From Mesorhizobium sp. (GTDB lineage Bacteria; Pseudomonadota; Alphaproteobacteria; Rhizobiales; Rhizobiaceae), in the NCBI RefSeq assembly GCF_004963255.1, contig NZ_SUGA01000008.1:135433-199432 (forward strand): a stretch of 64,000 bases of DNA, written 5' to 3'. The notes under the pieces are model-generated. The model saw only the letters and a list, made by a program, of their open reading frames with translations. It was not told where the DNA came from and did not search any database. The translations under genes were made by a program, and so were the position numbers. This document shows, piece by piece, positions 52,499 to 63,777 of the stretch; positions within the stretch are counted from its first letter, which is position 1, and each line of letters starts with the position of its first letter.

Positions 52499-53809
52499 TC
52501 AGCCGTTCCGTTCGCTGCGCAGCTTCGCCCAGTATTCCAGCCGCTTGCGGATGTCGCGCTCGAAACCGCGTTCCGGCGGATCGTAAAAAGTGTGCCGGCC
52601 CATCTTCTCCGGAAAATAGTCCTGGCCCGAAAAGGCGTCCGGCTCGTCATGGTCGTAGCGGTAGCCGGCGCCGTAATCCTCCTGCTTCATCAGCTTGGTC
52701 GGCGCGTTGAGGATGTGCTTGGGCGGCAGCAGCGAGCCGAACTCCTTGGCGGACGCGGTCGCAGCCTTGAAGGCGGTGTAGACAGCGTTCGATTTCGGCG
52801 CGGTGGCGAGATAGACGGTGGCCTGCGCGAAGGCGAGCTCGCCCTCGGGCGAGCCTAGATAGTCATAGGCGTCCTTGGCCGCGTTGGCGACGACAAGCGC
52901 CTGCGGATCGGCGAGCCCGATATCCTCCACCGCCATGCGCACCAGCCGGCGGCCGAGATAGAGCGGATCCTCGCCGGCATCGAACATGCGGGCGAGGTAA
53001 TAAAGGGCAGCATCCGGATCGGAGCCCCGTACCGATTTATGCAACGCCGAGATCAGGTTGTAATGGCCGTCCTGGCCCTTGTCGTAGATCGGCGCGCGGC
53101 GCTGGATGACGCGCTGCAGGCCCTCCGGGCCGAACACTTCGCCTTTCTTGGCGGCGCGCCAGACTTCCTCGGCCAGCGTCAGCGAGGCGCGGCCGTCGCC
53201 GTCCGCCATGCGGATCAGCATCGCGCGCGCCTCGTCGTCAAGCGGCAGCGCCCTGCCCTCGGTTTCTTCCGCCCGCGCCAGAAGCTTGGCGATGCTCTCT
53301 TCGCCCAGCGAACGGAACACCAGCACGCGCGCGCGGGATAACAACGCAGCGTTCAACTCGAAGGACGGGTTCTCCGTGGTGGCGCCGACCAGCACCACGG
53401 TGCCGTCTTCCATCACCGGAAGAAAGCCGTCCTGCTGGGCGCGGTTGAAACGATGGATCTCGTCGACGAAGAGCAGGGTCTGACGGCCGTTGGCGCGCCT
53501 GAGCTTCGCCGCCTCGAACACTTTCTTGAGGTCCGCGACGCCGGAAAACACCGCCGAGATCTGCTCGAAGGCGAGATTGGTCTCGCCAGCGAGCAATCGC
53601 GCCACCGTCGTCTTGCCGGTGCCGGGCGGACCCCAGAAGATCATCGAGCCGAGCGAACCGGAATCGATCAGCCTGGTCAGCGCCCCGTCGGGACCGGTCA
53701 GATGCTCCTGGCCGACGACCTCGCCGAGGTTTTTTGGGCGCAGCCGGTCGGCCAGCGGCCGCCCGGGCGGCGCTTTCTCTGGCTCATCGGAACTGAACAG
53801 ATCGGCCAT
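52499..53809 (-). CDS. rarA: Replication-associated recombination protein RarA (MgsA)
   Basis: 436 residues. Walker A is [19 protein letters not shown], Walker [16 protein letters not shown], and the sensor region [21 protein letters not shown]. The C-terminal part ([20 protein letters not shown]) forms the tetramer domain. RarA is a AAA+ clamp-loader-like ATPase that acts at stalled replication forks. It is followed by the DUF930 gene at one base distance and preceded by degP and a mosaic repeat. Confidence 0.95.
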   Translation of the reverse strand: MADLFSSDEPEKAPPGRPLADRLRPKNLGEVVGQEHLTGPDGALTRLIDSGSLGSMIFWGPPGTGKTTVARLLAGETNLAFEQISAVFSGVADLKKVFEAAKLRRANGRQTLLFVDEIHRFNRAQQDGFLPVMEDGTVVLVGATTENPSFELNAALLSRARVLVFRSLGEESIAKLLARAEETEGRALPLDDEARAMLIRMADGDGRASLTLAEEVWRAAKKGEVFGPEGLQRVIQRRAPIYDKGQDGHYNLISALHKSVRGSDPDAALYYLARMFDAGEDPLYLGRRLVRMAVEDIGLADPQALVVANAAKDAYDYLGSPEGELAFAQATVYLATAPKSNAVYTAFKAATASAKEFGSLLPPKHILNAPTKLMKQEDYGAGYRYDHDEPDAFSGQDYFPEKMGRHTFYDPPERGFERDIRKRLEYWAKLRSERNG

Positions 53810-53846
53810 GCAAGTCTTTTGGTTGAAACGCGATCCCGCTCATCTG

Positions 53847-53917
53847 AGAGCATGATCTTGTCCAAACACCGGTTCTCGCTTTTTGCCAAGCGGAGCTTCG
53901 GTTCGGGATCATGCTCT
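53847..53917. repeat. Single-hairpin RIME-like repeat
   Basis: A 71-bp element with arms AGAGCATGATC and GATCATGCTCT and an inner ACCGGTTCTC-to-GAGCTTCGGT-type fold. It lies between degP and rarA. Only the first of the two hairpin modules is present. Confidence 0.7.
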
Positions 53918-53933
53918 AAATGGGCAGACCGCC

Positions 53934-55421
53934 TCAATAACGCAACACCTGGCGCAGTATCTGCCCGCCGCGCTCGACGGTAAAGCGCCACCAGCGCGTA
54001 TCCTGCTGGGCGACCTGTGCCAGCGTCGCCGCGGTGTCGATGCTGGTGCCGTTCACCTCCCGCACGATATCGCCGGGCTGGAAGCCGAAATCGGCGGCCG
54101 GCGAATCGCGGCTGATATCGATGACGGTGACGCCCTTGAGATCGGTGCGAAGGCCAAGCCGCTGGGCAAGCCTGGGCGACAGCTCCGCGACCTTGGCGCC
54201 GGCGAAGGGACTGCGGCCGCGCAAGGTGACCTCGCTGGGCTTGGCGCCTTCCGGCGCGCGCTCCAGCGGGATTTCCAGCGTCGCCTGCTGGCCCTTGCTC
54301 AGCACGACGAAGGTCGCCTTGGTGCCGATCGACAGCGTCGCCATGCGGTAGTCGAGCGCCTCGATGCTTTCGACCGGCGTGTTGTTGAGCGACAAGATGA
54401 CGTCGCCCGGCTTCAGGCCGGCCTTGCCGGCGGGGCCGGAGCCCTCGACCGATGAAACCAATGCGCCGGTCGGCTTCTCCATGCCGAGCGATTCGGCGAT
54501 CTGCGGCGTCACCAGTTCGAACTCGGCGCCGATATAGGGCCGCTCGAAGAAGTCGAGCCCGGCCTTGGCGGCGTCGGCAAAGGCGCGCACCATGTTCGAG
54601 GGGATGGCGAAGCCGATGCCGATCGAGCCGCCACTGCGGCTGTAGATGGCCGTGTTGATGCCGACCAGTTGGCCGCCCATGTTGATCAGGGCGCCGCCGG
54701 AATTGCCGGGATTGATGGCGGCGTCAGTCTGGATGAAATAGCCCGAATCCGAGACGCCGATATGGCTGCGGGCAAGCGCCGAGACAATGCCGCTGGTGGT
54801 CGTTTGGCCGACGCCGAACGGGTTGCCGATGGCGAGCACCAGGTCGCCGACCTCGAGAGCGTCGGAATCGCCGATCGCGATCACCGGGAACGGCTTGTCG
54901 GCTGAAATCTTGAGCACGGCAAGATCGAGCGTCTCGTCCTTGAGCATAACCTTGGAAGTGAACTCGCGCCCGTCGGCTGTCGCGACCTTCACCTCATCGG
55001 CGTCCTTGATGACATGGAAATTGGTGACGATGACGCCGCTCGGATCGACCAGCACGCCCGAGCCCAGCGAAGACTGCGCGCGCGGCTGGGCGCGGCCGAA
55101 GAATTCCTCGAAGAAGGGGTCGCCCTCGAAAGGCGACGTCACCTTGGCGGTCTGCGAGGCATAGACATTGACCACGGCAGGCGCCGTCTGCTTGACCAGC
55201 GGCGCGAATGAGAGCTGCACCTCCTCACGGCCGAACGGCACCCGCTTGTCCGGGCCGGACGTGCCATTCTCACCTTCGACGCCATGCAGCAGGTCGGTCA
55301 GCACATCGGAGAGGCCCGGATCCGCCGGCTTGGCGGCGTCCTCGGCAAAAGCCTGTCTTGCGGCCGGTGCCACGGCGAAGACGGCCAGCGCGGCAACAAG
55401 AAACAGTCGTTTGAGGCGCAT
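53934..55421 (-). CDS. degP: Do-family serine protease (DegP/HtrA)
   Basis: 495 residues from ATG 55421 with GGAGGGA upstream. The signal peptide (LKRLFLVAALAVFAVAPAAR) ends near AFA. The catalytic triad is His in VTNFHVIKDADEV, Asp in DETLDLAVLKI and Ser in NPGNSGGALINM. Two PDZ domains follow (about 275-375 and 395-495). It degrades and refolds periplasmic proteins. The location just after rplQ is common in rhizobia. Confidence 0.95.
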   Translation of the reverse strand: MRLKRLFLVAALAVFAVAPAARQAFAEDAAKPADPGLSDVLTDLLHGVEGENGTSGPDKRVPFGREEVQLSFAPLVKQTAPAVVNVYASQTAKVTSPFEGDPFFEEFFGRAQPRAQSSLGSGVLVDPSGVIVTNFHVIKDADEVKVATADGREFTSKVMLKDETLDLAVLKISADKPFPVIAIGDSDALEVGDLVLAIGNPFGVGQTTTSGIVSALARSHIGVSDSGYFIQTDAAINPGNSGGALINMGGQLVGINTAIYSRSGGSIGIGFAIPSNMVRAFADAAKAGLDFFERPYIGAEFELVTPQIAESLGMEKPTGALVSSVEGSGPAGKAGLKPGDVILSLNNTPVESIEALDYRMATLSIGTKATFVVLSKGQQATLEIPLERAPEGAKPSEVTLRGRSPFAGAKVAELSPRLAQRLGLRTDLKGVTVIDISRDSPAADFGFQPGDIVREVNGTSIDTAATLAQVAQQDTRWWRFTVERGGQILRQVLRY

Positions 55422-55565
55422 TTTCGAATCCCTCCAAATCGGGCGCCATTGTCCCGACGATTGTGCAGAATGAAAGGCTAATGCACACAAATGCGACACT
55501 TGTCGCGCAAAAGCTTGACGCTGGACGTTAAATTCAGCTCGCTCGGCTCAAACCGCTCCAAATGC

Positions 55566-55588
55566 AAAAAGGGGCCCGAAGGCCCCTT
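55566..55588 (-). terminator. Intrinsic terminator of the ribosomal cluster
   Basis: On the minus strand AAGGGGCC and GGGCCCC pair around TTC, followed by TTTTT. It lies 26 bp after rplQ and ends the spc/alpha cluster. Confidence 0.88.
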
Positions 55589-55613
55589 GAAGTCATTGAG
55601 GAAAACGCAAGGC

Positions 55614-56045
55614 TCAGGCGGCCGCGGCTTCCTCATTGGCGCCCTCTGCCTCAAGGCGAGCGCGGTCGGCGGCGCCCTTTGCGGAGGTGTCGCGGTCGAC
55701 GAATTCGATGACCGCCATGGCAGCATTGTCGCCCTTGCGGAAGCCCGCCTTCATGATGCGCAGGTAGCCGCCGTTGCGGGTGGCGTAGCGCGGAGCGAGG
55801 GTCTCGAACAGGCGCTTCACGACCGGCTCGTTGCCGATCTGAGCGATGACCTGACGACGGGCGTGCAGATCGCCGCGCTTGCCGAGCGTCACCAGCTTCT
55901 CGACGATGGGACGCAGGTCCTTCGCCTTCGGCAGGGTGGTGACGATCTGCTCGTGCTCGATCAGAGACACGGCGAGGTTGGCGAACATCGATTTGCGGTG
56001 GCTGATGCTGCGGGCGAAACGACGGCCTTTGAAACCGTGGCGCAT
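55614..56045 (-). CDS. rplQ: 50S ribosomal protein L17
   Basis: 143 residues; [20 protein letters not shown] is the family start. A C-terminal extension with [19 protein letters not shown] is usual for alphaproteobacteria. Last gene of the alpha operon, 104 bp after rpoA. Confidence 0.97.
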   Translation of the reverse strand: MRHGFKGRRFARSISHRKSMFANLAVSLIEHEQIVTTLPKAKDLRPIVEKLVTLGKRGDLHARRQVIAQIGNEPVVKRLFETLAPRYATRNGGYLRIMKAGFRKGDNAAMAVIEFVDRDTSAKGAADRARLEAEGANEEAAAA

Positions 56046-56149
56046 GGCTCTTTTCCTTCTTCAGTTGTTCAAGAGGCCACGGCCTCTGATGGTTTTCCGC
56101 ATGACCGTCGGATCGGGCGGCTCGCGCCGCCGATCCTTGGAATTCATGC

Positions 56150-57160
56150 TCAATATTGGTCTTCGTAACGTTTTGCGAGGTCTTCGATGTTTTCCGGCGG
56201 CCAGTCCGGCACTTCCATGCCGAGATGGAGGCCCATGGCCGCCAGCACTTCCTTGATCTCGTTCAGCGACTTGCGGCCGAAGTTCGGGGTGCGCAGCATC
56301 TCGGCTTCGGTTTTCTGGATCAGGTCGCCGATATAGACGATGTTGTCGTTCTTCAGGCAGTTGGCCGAACGCACCGAAAGTTCGAGCTCGTCGACCTTCT
56401 TGAGCAGCGCCGGGTTGAAGGCGAGCTCGGTGACGGCTTCGGTCGCGACTTCCTTCTGCGGCTCGTCGAAGTTGACGAACAGCGCGAGCTGGTCCTGCAG
56501 GATGCGGGCGGCGAAAGCGACCGCGTCCTCGCCCGAGATCGAGCCGTTGGTCTCGATGGTCATGGTCAGCTTGTCATAGTCGAGCACCTGGCCCTCTCGG
56601 GTGTTCTCGACCTTGTAGGAGACCTTCTTGACCGGCGAATAGAGCGAGTCGACCGGGATCAGGCCGATCGGCGCGTCCTCGGCGCGGTTGCGCTCGGCCG
56701 GCACATAGCCCTTGCCGGTGTCGACGGTGAACTCCATGCGGATCTCGGCGCCCTCGTCCAGCGTGCAGATGACGTGGTCGGGGTTGAGGATCTCGACGTC
56801 GCCGACCGTCTGGATGTCGCCGGCGAGCACCGCGCCCGGGCCCTGCTTGCGCACGACCATGCGCTTGGGACCATCGCCTTCCATGCGGATGGCGATTTCC
56901 TTGATGTTGAGCACGATGTCGGTCACGTCCTCGCGCACGCCGGCGATGGACGAGAATTCATGCAGCACGCCGTCGATCTGCACGGCGGTGACGGCCGCGC
57001 CGCGCAGCGAAGACAGAAGCACGCGCCGCAGCGCGTTGCCCAGCGTCAGGCCAAAGCCGCGTTCGAGCGGCTCGGCCACCAGCGTGGTCAGCGTCTTCTT
57101 CTTCGACGAGAACTCGATCTTGTTCGGCTTGATCAGTTCCTGCCAGTTTTTCTGGATCAT
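56150..57160 (-). CDS. rpoA: RNA polymerase alpha subunit
   Basis: 336 residues from ATG 57160 (family start [14 protein letters not shown]). The N-terminal assembly domain contains [22 protein letters not shown] sequence, and the C-terminal domain has [20 protein letters not shown] and [20 protein letters not shown] for promoter UP element and activator contact. Located between rpsK and rplQ, the standard place. Confidence 0.98.
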   Translation of the reverse strand: MIQKNWQELIKPNKIEFSSKKKTLTTLVAEPLERGFGLTLGNALRRVLLSSLRGAAVTAVQIDGVLHEFSSIAGVREDVTDIVLNIKEIAIRMEGDGPKRMVVRKQGPGAVLAGDIQTVGDVEILNPDHVICTLDEGAEIRMEFTVDTGKGYVPAERNRAEDAPIGLIPVDSLYSPVKKVSYKVENTREGQVLDYDKLTMTIETNGSISGEDAVAFAARILQDQLALFVNFDEPQKEVATEAVTELAFNPALLKKVDELELSVRSANCLKNDNIVYIGDLIQKTEAEMLRTPNFGRKSLNEIKEVLAAMGLHLGMEVPDWPPENIEDLAKRYEDQY

Positions 57161-57257
57161 AAATGTCTTCCTTCCTTTGCCCCGCCACCATCCAATCGTG
57201 GCGGGCGACACGGAAAACCGCGGAGGAACGCCGTGGCGCTCGCGCGGCGCTTAAAAA

Positions 57258-57647
57258 TCAGACGCGGCGCTTCTTGCGCGGACGGCAGCCATTGTGCGGG
57301 ATCGGCGTCACGTCGCGGATCGAGGTGATGGTGAAGCCGGCCGCCTGAAGCGCGCGAAGGGCCGATTCACGGCCGGAGCCGGGTCCGCAGACCTCGACCT
57401 CGAGCATGCGCATGCCGTGTTCCTGGGCCTTCTTGGCGACGTCCTCGGCAGCCATCTGGGCGGCGAACGGGGTCGACTTGCGCGAACCCTTGAACCCTTG
57501 CGCGCCGGCCGACGACCAGGCAATCGAATTGCCCTGCGCGTCGGTGATGGTGATCATGGTGTTGTTGAAGGTCGAATTGACGTGGGCAACGCCCGACGAG
57601 ATGTTCTTGCGTTCGCGACGGCGAACACGAGCGGCTTCCTTGGCCAT
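57258..57647 (-). CDS. rpsK: 30S ribosomal protein S11
   Basis: 129 residues. Signatures: [39 protein letters not shown] and the C-terminal [16 protein letters not shown]. Binds the platform of the 30S subunit. It is separated from rpsM by 139 bp containing octamer arrays, an unusual insertion in this operon. Confidence 0.98.
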   Translation of the reverse strand: MAKEAARVRRRERKNISSGVAHVNSTFNNTMITITDAQGNSIAWSSAGAQGFKGSRKSTPFAAQMAAEDVAKKAQEHGMRMLEVEVCGPGSGRESALRALQAAGFTITSIRDVTPIPHNGCRPRKKRRV

Positions 57648-57705
57648 GGTAGTCCTTTCAGTTGATCTCTACACCGCCGTAATGCCAGCGGCTCCACCTT
57701 GGGAA

Positions 57706-57788
57706 GGCAGTAGGGGAATAGGGCAGTAAGGGACTAGGAAAACGCGATCCCTATTGCCTTACTGCCCTACTCCCTTACTCCCCTAATT
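57706..57788. repeat. Opposed octamer arrays between rpsM and rpsK
   Basis: The right array (57749-57788) has five 8-bp units of type CCYTAYTS: CCCTATTG, CCTTACTG, CCCTACTC, CCTTACTC and CCCTAATT. The left array (57706-57738) has similar units in the opposite orientation (GGCAGTAG, GGGAATAG, GGCAGTAAG). A 10-bp centre AAAACGCGAT separates them, so the whole can fold as one long hairpin. The right end reaches the rpsM stop codon. Confidence 0.8.
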
Positions 57789-58155
57789 ACTTCTTCTTGC
57801 CGGCGATTGCCTTGGCCGGGCCCTTGCGGGTGCGCGCATTGGTGTGCGTGCGCTGGCCGCGGACGGGCAGCGAGCGGCGGTGACGCAGGCCGCGGTAGCA
57901 GCCGAGGTCCATGAGCCGCTTGATGTTCATCGAGACTTCGCGGCGCAGGTCGCCTTCGACCTGGTAGTCGCGGTCGATCGTCTCGCGGATCTGCAGCACT
58001 TCCGCGTCGGTCAGCTGGTTGACGCGGCGGTCCGCCGGGATGCCGACCTTGTCGACGATCTCCTGGGCAAACTTCTTGCCGATGCCGTGAATGTACTGAA
58101 GCGCAATGACGACGCGCTTGTTGGTCGGAATGTTGACGCCGGCTATACGAGCCAT
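57787..58155 (-). CDS. rpsM: 30S ribosomal protein S13
   Basis: 122 residues from ATG 58155 (family start [14 protein letters not shown]); the frame is open 6 codons further. Also seen: [19 protein letters not shown] and the basic end [20 protein letters not shown]. It bridges to the 50S subunit and contacts P-site tRNA. Its stop codon lies within the octamer repeat. Confidence 0.98.
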   Translation of the reverse strand: MARIAGVNIPTNKRVVIALQYIHGIGKKFAQEIVDKVGIPADRRVNQLTDAEVLQIRETIDRDYQVEGDLRREVSMNIKRLMDLGCYRGLRHRRSLPVRGQRTHTNARTRKGPAKAIAGKKK

Positions 58156-58259
58156 GTTCTTCTCTTTCTCCATGTAGGCCGGACGAGCCGGCGTTCAAGT
58201 TATCCCGCGTCCGGTGGAGGCCGGCCCTTGCGGGAGTTTCCTGGTTCAAAGCGGATGCC

Positions 58260-58277
58260 TTGCCCGCAAGGGCAAGC
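58260..58277. other. Hairpin in the adk-rpsM leader
   Basis: CTTGCCC-GCAA-GGGCAAG, a perfect 7-bp stem with a GCAA loop, in the 206 bp between adk and rpsM. A second dyad with GACGGGCCG and CGGCCCGT lies at 58300-58340. These may form an mRNA leader structure before rpsM. Confidence 0.45.
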
Positions 58278-58361
58278 AAAGTCCATGCCTGATAGGAAGA
58301 CGGGCCGCCATACCCCAACGGCCCGTTCCCGTCAAGCGCAATCTTCAATTGTCGGCGCGAG

Positions 58362-58948
58362 CTACTTCGCCGCGGCCGCGAGCACCTTGCCGATCTCGTC
58401 GGTCACGGCATCGATGCTCGCCATTCCGTCGACGGTCTTGAGCTTGCCTTTGGCGTAGTAATAGCCGGTCAGCGGCGCCGTCTTCTTGTAATATTCGCGC
58501 AGGCGTTCCTCAAACACCGCCGGGTTGTCGTCCTTGCGAACCGGCTGGCCGGCGGCCTTGGCATCCTCGGCGCGCTTGACGATTCGCCCGACCAGCGCCT
58601 TGTCGTCGACGACAAGCTCGATGACGGTGTCGAGCGCGATGCCGCGCTCGGCAAGCATGGCCTCGACCGCATCGGCTTGGACCAGCGTACGCGGATAGCC
58701 GTCGAGGATGAAACCCCTGGCGCAGTCCGGCTGATCGATGCGCTCGGCGACGATGGCGTTGACGATCGCGTCGGAGACCAGTTCGCCGGCATCCATCACC
58801 GCCTTGGCGCGCTTGCCGACTTCGGTTCCGGCCTGGACGGCGGCACGCAGCATGTCCCCCGTCGAGAGCTGGGGGATGCCGTGTTGTTCTACCAGTCTTT
58901 GTGCTTGCGTCCCCTTGCCCGCCCCTGGCGGCCCAAGCAATATCAACC

Positions 58949-58952
<4 letters not shown>
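58362..58952 (-). CDS. adk: Adenylate kinase
   Basis: 196 residues, short form without the zinc-containing lid. P-loop [14 protein letters not shown], nucleotide-binding [11 protein letters not shown] and [14 protein letters not shown] are present; the lid is reduced to about ten residues around [14 protein letters not shown]. It balances ATP, ADP and AMP. The start overlaps the secY stop (ATGA). Confidence 0.97.
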
Positions 58953-60289
<1,337 letters not shown>

Positions 60290-60304
60290 GCCTGATTCTC
60301 CGCT

Positions 60305-60355
60305 AGAGCATGATGCCGAAAAGTGTGGAGCGGTTTTCGGACAACATCCTGCTCT
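60305..60355. repeat. RIME-like hairpin in the spc operon, upstream of secY
   Basis: A 51-bp element starting AGAGCATGATG and ending CATCCTGCTCT (one mismatch), highly similar to hairpin 1 at 4921. A linker with CTTCATTGATTT follows, then degenerate sequence in place of hairpin 2. The element is read within the ribosomal protein mRNA. Confidence 0.8.
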
Positions 60356-60450
60356 ACTTCATTGATTTCCGTGTCACGCTCGACGCCCCCAGCTCAGGCG
60401 GCGCGTGTCACCGAAGCTCACGAGATAAGCTCCGGACCTTAAACATGCAA

Positions 60451-60472
60451 GCGGCCGCGTTGACGCGGCCGC
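60451..60472. other. Perfect GC hairpin between rplO and secY
   Basis: GCGGCCGCG-TTGA-CGCGGCCGC, a 9-bp stem that contains two NotI-type GCGGCCGC words. No T run follows on the minus strand (CTTGCATG), so it is not an ordinary terminator; it could tune the ratio of ribosomal proteins to SecY. Confidence 0.5.
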
Positions 60473-60546
60473 CCAATTCATCTGGTCAAAGCGCGGTTCG
60501 AGGGAAAATGCGAAGTCATCCCGGTCGGCCGCGCTTCAAATCGCCG

Positions 60547-61020
60547 TTACTCGGCGGCGGCCGCTTCCGGCAGCTTCACCGAACCGCCGGCCTTCTCGAT
60601 CTTCTCGATCGCGGCCTTGGAAGCGCCGGCGACGTCGAAGGAGAGCTTGGCCTTGAGCTCGCCATCGGACAACACGCGCACGCCGTCCTTGGCGCGGCGG
60701 ATGACGCCGGCGGCAACCAGGGCCTCGGCCGTCACGGCCGCCTTGGCGTCGAGCTTCTTGGCGTCGACCGCCGCCTGGATCTTGGCCAGCGACACGACCG
60801 CGAAGCTCTTGCCGAACAGGTTGTTGAAGCCGCGCTTCGGCAGGCGCCGGTAGAGCGGCATCTGGCCACCCTCGAAGCCGTTGATGGCAACGCCCGAACG
60901 GGCCTTTTGGCCCTTGACGCCGCGACCGGCGGTCTTGCCCGAGCCGGAGCCGATGCCGCGACCGAGGCGCTTCCTGGAATGCGTGGCGCCGTCCTTGTCA
61001 CGCAGATCGTTGAGTTTCAT
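60547..61020 (-). CDS. rplO: 50S ribosomal protein L15
   Basis: 157 residues from the second of two adjacent ATGs (61020), which has better spacing to AGGAG; the first is at 61023. Signatures: [32 protein letters not shown] and [17 protein letters not shown]. Usual place before secY, but with a 257 bp gap after it. Confidence 0.96.
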   Translation of the reverse strand: MKLNDLRDKDGATHSRKRLGRGIGSGSGKTAGRGVKGQKARSGVAINGFEGGQMPLYRRLPKRGFNNLFGKSFAVVSLAKIQAAVDAKKLDAKAAVTAEALVAAGVIRRAKDGVRVLSDGELKAKLSFDVAGASKAAIEKIEKAGGSVKLPEAAAAE

Positions 61021-61042
61021 CATTCTTCTCCTGCGCTTCCGT

Positions 61043-61240
61043 TCAGGCCTCGTCCACGACGCGGACGAGGTGCTGGACGGCGGCGATCATGCCGCGCACG
61101 GAAGGAGTATCTTCCAGCGTGCGCCGCTTGTGCATCTTGTTCAGGCCGAGGCCGACCAGCGTCGCGCGCTGCTCCTTCGGCCGGCGGATCGGGGAGCCGA
61201 TCTGCTCGACGGTGATGGTCTTGGTAGCTTTCTTGGCCAT
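61043..61240 (-). CDS. rpmD: 50S ribosomal protein L30
   Basis: 65 residues. [20 protein letters not shown] and [20 protein letters not shown] are typical. Between rpsE and rplO. Confidence 0.97.
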   Translation of the reverse strand: MAKKATKTITVEQIGSPIRRPKEQRATLVGLGLNKMHKRRTLEDTPSVRGMIAAVQHLVRVVDEA

Positions 61241-61265
61241 GGTCGAAATCCCTGGTCAGCGTCGA

Positions 61266-61835
61266 CTATTCTTCAGCCGCAACGGCGGTGCCGCGGCGGG
61301 CCTGAAGGGTCGAATACTTGATGCCGCGCGCGGCAGCCACATCCTTCGGATGCATCTGGCTCTTCAGCGCGTCGAAGGTGGCGCGAACCATGTTGTAGGG
61401 GTTCGACGAACCCATCGACTTGGCGACCACGTCATGCATGCCGAGCGTCTCGAAGACGGCGCGCATCGGGCCGCCGGCGATGATGCCGGTACCCTGCTTG
61501 GCTGCGCGCAGCAGAACGCGTCCGGCGCCCCAACGGCCCTCGACGTCGTGATGCAGCGTGCGGCCCGAACGCAGCGGCACGAAGATCATGTCGCGCTTGG
61601 CCGATTCGGTCGCCTTGCGGATGGCTTCCGGCACTTCGCGCGCCTTGCCGTGGCCGAAGCCCACGCGGCCCTTCTGGTCGCCGACGACGACGAGAGCGGC
61701 AAAGCCGAAACGACGGCCACCCTTCACCACCTTGGCGACGCGGTTGATGTGGACGAGCTTGTCCACCATGCCGTCGTCACGCTCTTCGCGTTCACGCTCG
61801 CGGCCGCGGCCGCCTTCTCTACGTTCCTGTGCCAT
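61266..61835 (-). CDS. rpsE: 30S ribosomal protein S5
   Basis: 189 residues with an Arg/Glu/Gly-rich N-terminus (about 25 residues) before the S5 domain ([20 protein letters not shown], then [20 protein letters not shown]). Functions in decoding accuracy and mRNA helicase activity of the ribosome. The longer N-terminus is normal for the group. Confidence 0.97.
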   Translation of the reverse strand: MAQERREGGRGREREREERDDGMVDKLVHINRVAKVVKGGRRFGFAALVVVGDQKGRVGFGHGKAREVPEAIRKATESAKRDMIFVPLRSGRTLHHDVEGRWGAGRVLLRAAKQGTGIIAGGPMRAVFETLGMHDVVAKSMGSSNPYNMVRATFDALKSQMHPKDVAAARGIKYSTLQARRGTAVAAEE

Positions 61836-61909
61836 ATCCTAGTCCTTGTTCTTTTCCGGAAGCACGGGTTGCTGTTTGCCGATGCCGCTTTGGGTCATCA
61901 GCGGCGAAA

Positions 61910-62272
61910 TTAGAAGCTGAGGCCGCCTTCGCGGGCAGCTTCGGCCAGCGCCTTGACGCGGCCGTGATAGATGTACGGGCCGCGGTCGAAGACGACTTCC
62001 TTGACGCCGGCCTTCGAAGCGCGCTCGGCGATCAGCTTGCCGACCGCAGCGGCGGCGGCGGTGTCGGCGCCGGTCTTGAGCGAACCCTTGAGGTCCTTCT
62101 CGAGCGTCGAGGCGGCAGCCAGCGTGTGGCCGTTGGCATCGTCGATGACCTGGACGTAGATGTTCTTCGAGGTGCGGTGCACCGAAAGCCGCGGACGCGC
62201 GCCGGCGACCTTCTTCAACTGGCGGCGGACGCGCTGCGCGCGGCGCTGGATGGTTTCCTTGGGGCTTGCCAT
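61910..62272 (-). CDS. rplR: 50S ribosomal protein L18
   Basis: 120 residues. [20 protein letters not shown] and [20 protein letters not shown] are typical. L18 carries 5S rRNA into the large subunit with L5. Upstream of rpsE. Confidence 0.97.
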   Translation of the reverse strand: MASPKETIQRRAQRVRRQLKKVAGARPRLSVHRTSKNIYVQVIDDANGHTLAAASTLEKDLKGSLKTGADTAAAAAVGKLIAERASKAGVKEVVFDRGPYIYHGRVKALAEAAREGGLSF

Positions 62273-62410
62273 AATGTCAGTTCCTTGCCTTCAGAAAACG
62301 GGGGCAACCCTGTGCGGTAGGCCAGGCCTCCCGCGGCCGCTCCCCGCGGCGTTACACTTCTCAAGCCTGGCCCCTTCCGAAAAGTCCGCGACTTTCCGGG
62401 GCCAAGCCTA

Positions 62411-62944
62411 TTACTTCTTCTTGCCTTCCTTGCGCACGATGCGCTCGTCGGCATAGCGCACGCCCTTGCCCTTGTAGGGCTCAGGACCGCGATATTCGCG
62501 GATCTCGGCGGCGACCTGGCCGACCTGCTGCTTGTCGATGCCCGAGACCGTGATCTCGGTCGGCTTCGGCACTGTGATGGTGATGCCCTGAGGCGTCTCG
62601 TAGACCACATCGTGGCTGAAGCCGAGCGCCAGTTGCAGGTTCTTGCCCTGCAACACGGCGCGATAGCCGACGCCGGTGATCTCGAGCTTCTTCTCGAAGC
62701 CGTCCTTCACGCCCTGCAGGATGTTGACGATCTGCGTGCGCGACATGCCCCACTTGGAGCGTGCGGTCTTGGTCTGGTCGCGCGGCTCGACGGAGATCTC
62801 GTTGTTCTCCATCTTGACCAGCACTTCGTCGTTGACCACGAACTTCAGCTCGCCCTTCGGGCCCTTCGCCGTCACGGTCTGGCCGTTGACGGATGCGGTC
62901 ACGCCCTGCGGCAGCGAAACGGGTTTCTTTCCGATACGAGACAT
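62411..62944 (-). CDS. rplF: 50S ribosomal protein L6
   Basis: 177 residues. [20 protein letters not shown] starts the protein and [20 protein letters not shown] near the end is the family signature. Separated from rplR by 138 bp, longer than neighbouring gaps, but no clear element is seen apart from weak dyads. Confidence 0.97.
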   Translation of the reverse strand: MSRIGKKPVSLPQGVTASVNGQTVTAKGPKGELKFVVNDEVLVKMENNEISVEPRDQTKTARSKWGMSRTQIVNILQGVKDGFEKKLEITGVGYRAVLQGKNLQLALGFSHDVVYETPQGITITVPKPTEITVSGIDKQQVGQVAAEIREYRGPEPYKGKGVRYADERIVRKEGKKK

Positions 62945-63034
62945 TTTGTTGTCCTCGTCACTTCTTTCGTTTCAGGTTCCAGTTCCCGGGCGCGATCCCG
63001 AGAACCGAAGCCCATTCATCAATCTCTTGGCCGA

Positions 63035-63433
63035 TCAGAAGATCTGGCAGAGGATCTCGCCGCCGACATTCTGCTCTCGCGCTTCATGGTCGGCCATGAC
63101 GCCCTTCGGCGTCGAAAGGATCGCGATGCCGAGGCCGTTTGCGACCTGCGGGATCGACTTGGCCGAGACATAGACGCGGCGGCCGGGCTTCGAGACGCGC
63201 TCGATTTCGCGCACGACCGGAGCGCCGTCGAAATACTTCAGCTCGATCTCGATTTCGGACTTGCCGTTTTCGAAATCGGTCTGGCTGTAGTCGCGGATAT
63301 AGCCTTCCGACTTCAGCACTTCGAGGACGCGGGCGCGCAGACGCGAGGCCGGGGTCGAGACGCTCGACTTCTTGCGGCCGTAGGCGTTGCGGATGCGGGT
63401 CAGCATATCGCCGAGAGGATCGCTCAATGACAT
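63035..63433 (-). CDS. rpsH: 30S ribosomal protein S8
   Basis: 132 residues. [20 protein letters not shown] and the end of type [20 protein letters not shown] are typical. In other bacteria S8 is the repressor of the spc operon, acting on the rplE region of its mRNA. Confidence 0.97.
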   Translation of the reverse strand: MSLSDPLGDMLTRIRNAYGRKKSSVSTPASRLRARVLEVLKSEGYIRDYSQTDFENGKSEIEIELKYFDGAPVVREIERVSKPGRRVYVSAKSIPQVANGLGIAILSTPKGVMADHEAREQNVGGEILCQIF

Positions 63434-63445
63434 CTCAGTGTCTCC

Positions 63446-63751
63446 TTACCAGCTCGACTTGACCAGGCCCGGGATCTGGCCGGTGTTGCCCAGATCGCGA
63501 AGCGCGATACGCGAAAGCTTCAGCTTGCGATAGTAGGCACGCGGACGGCCCGTGACTTCGCAACGGTTGCGGATGCGGATCTTGGCCGAGTTGCGCGGCA
63601 GCGCCGACAGCTTCAACTGGGCGCGGAAACGCTCTTCCATCGGCTTGGACTGATCCATGATGATGGCCTTGAGCGCCGTGCGCTTGGCGGCGTACTGGTC
63701 GGCGAGCTTGCGGCGCCGGTTGTTCTTCTCGACTGAGCTGGTCTTTGCCAT
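63446..63751 (-). CDS. rpsN: 30S ribosomal protein S14
   Basis: 101 residues, the long zinc-free form ([20 protein letters not shown], with no CxxC pairs). Located between rplE and rpsH. Confidence 0.97.
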   Translation of the reverse strand: MAKTSSVEKNNRRRKLADQYAAKRTALKAIIMDQSKPMEERFRAQLKLSALPRNSAKIRIRNRCEVTGRPRAYYRKLKLSRIALRDLGNTGQIPGLVKSSW

Positions 63752-63777
63752 TTCAGATTTTTCCTTTTTCGCTGCCG

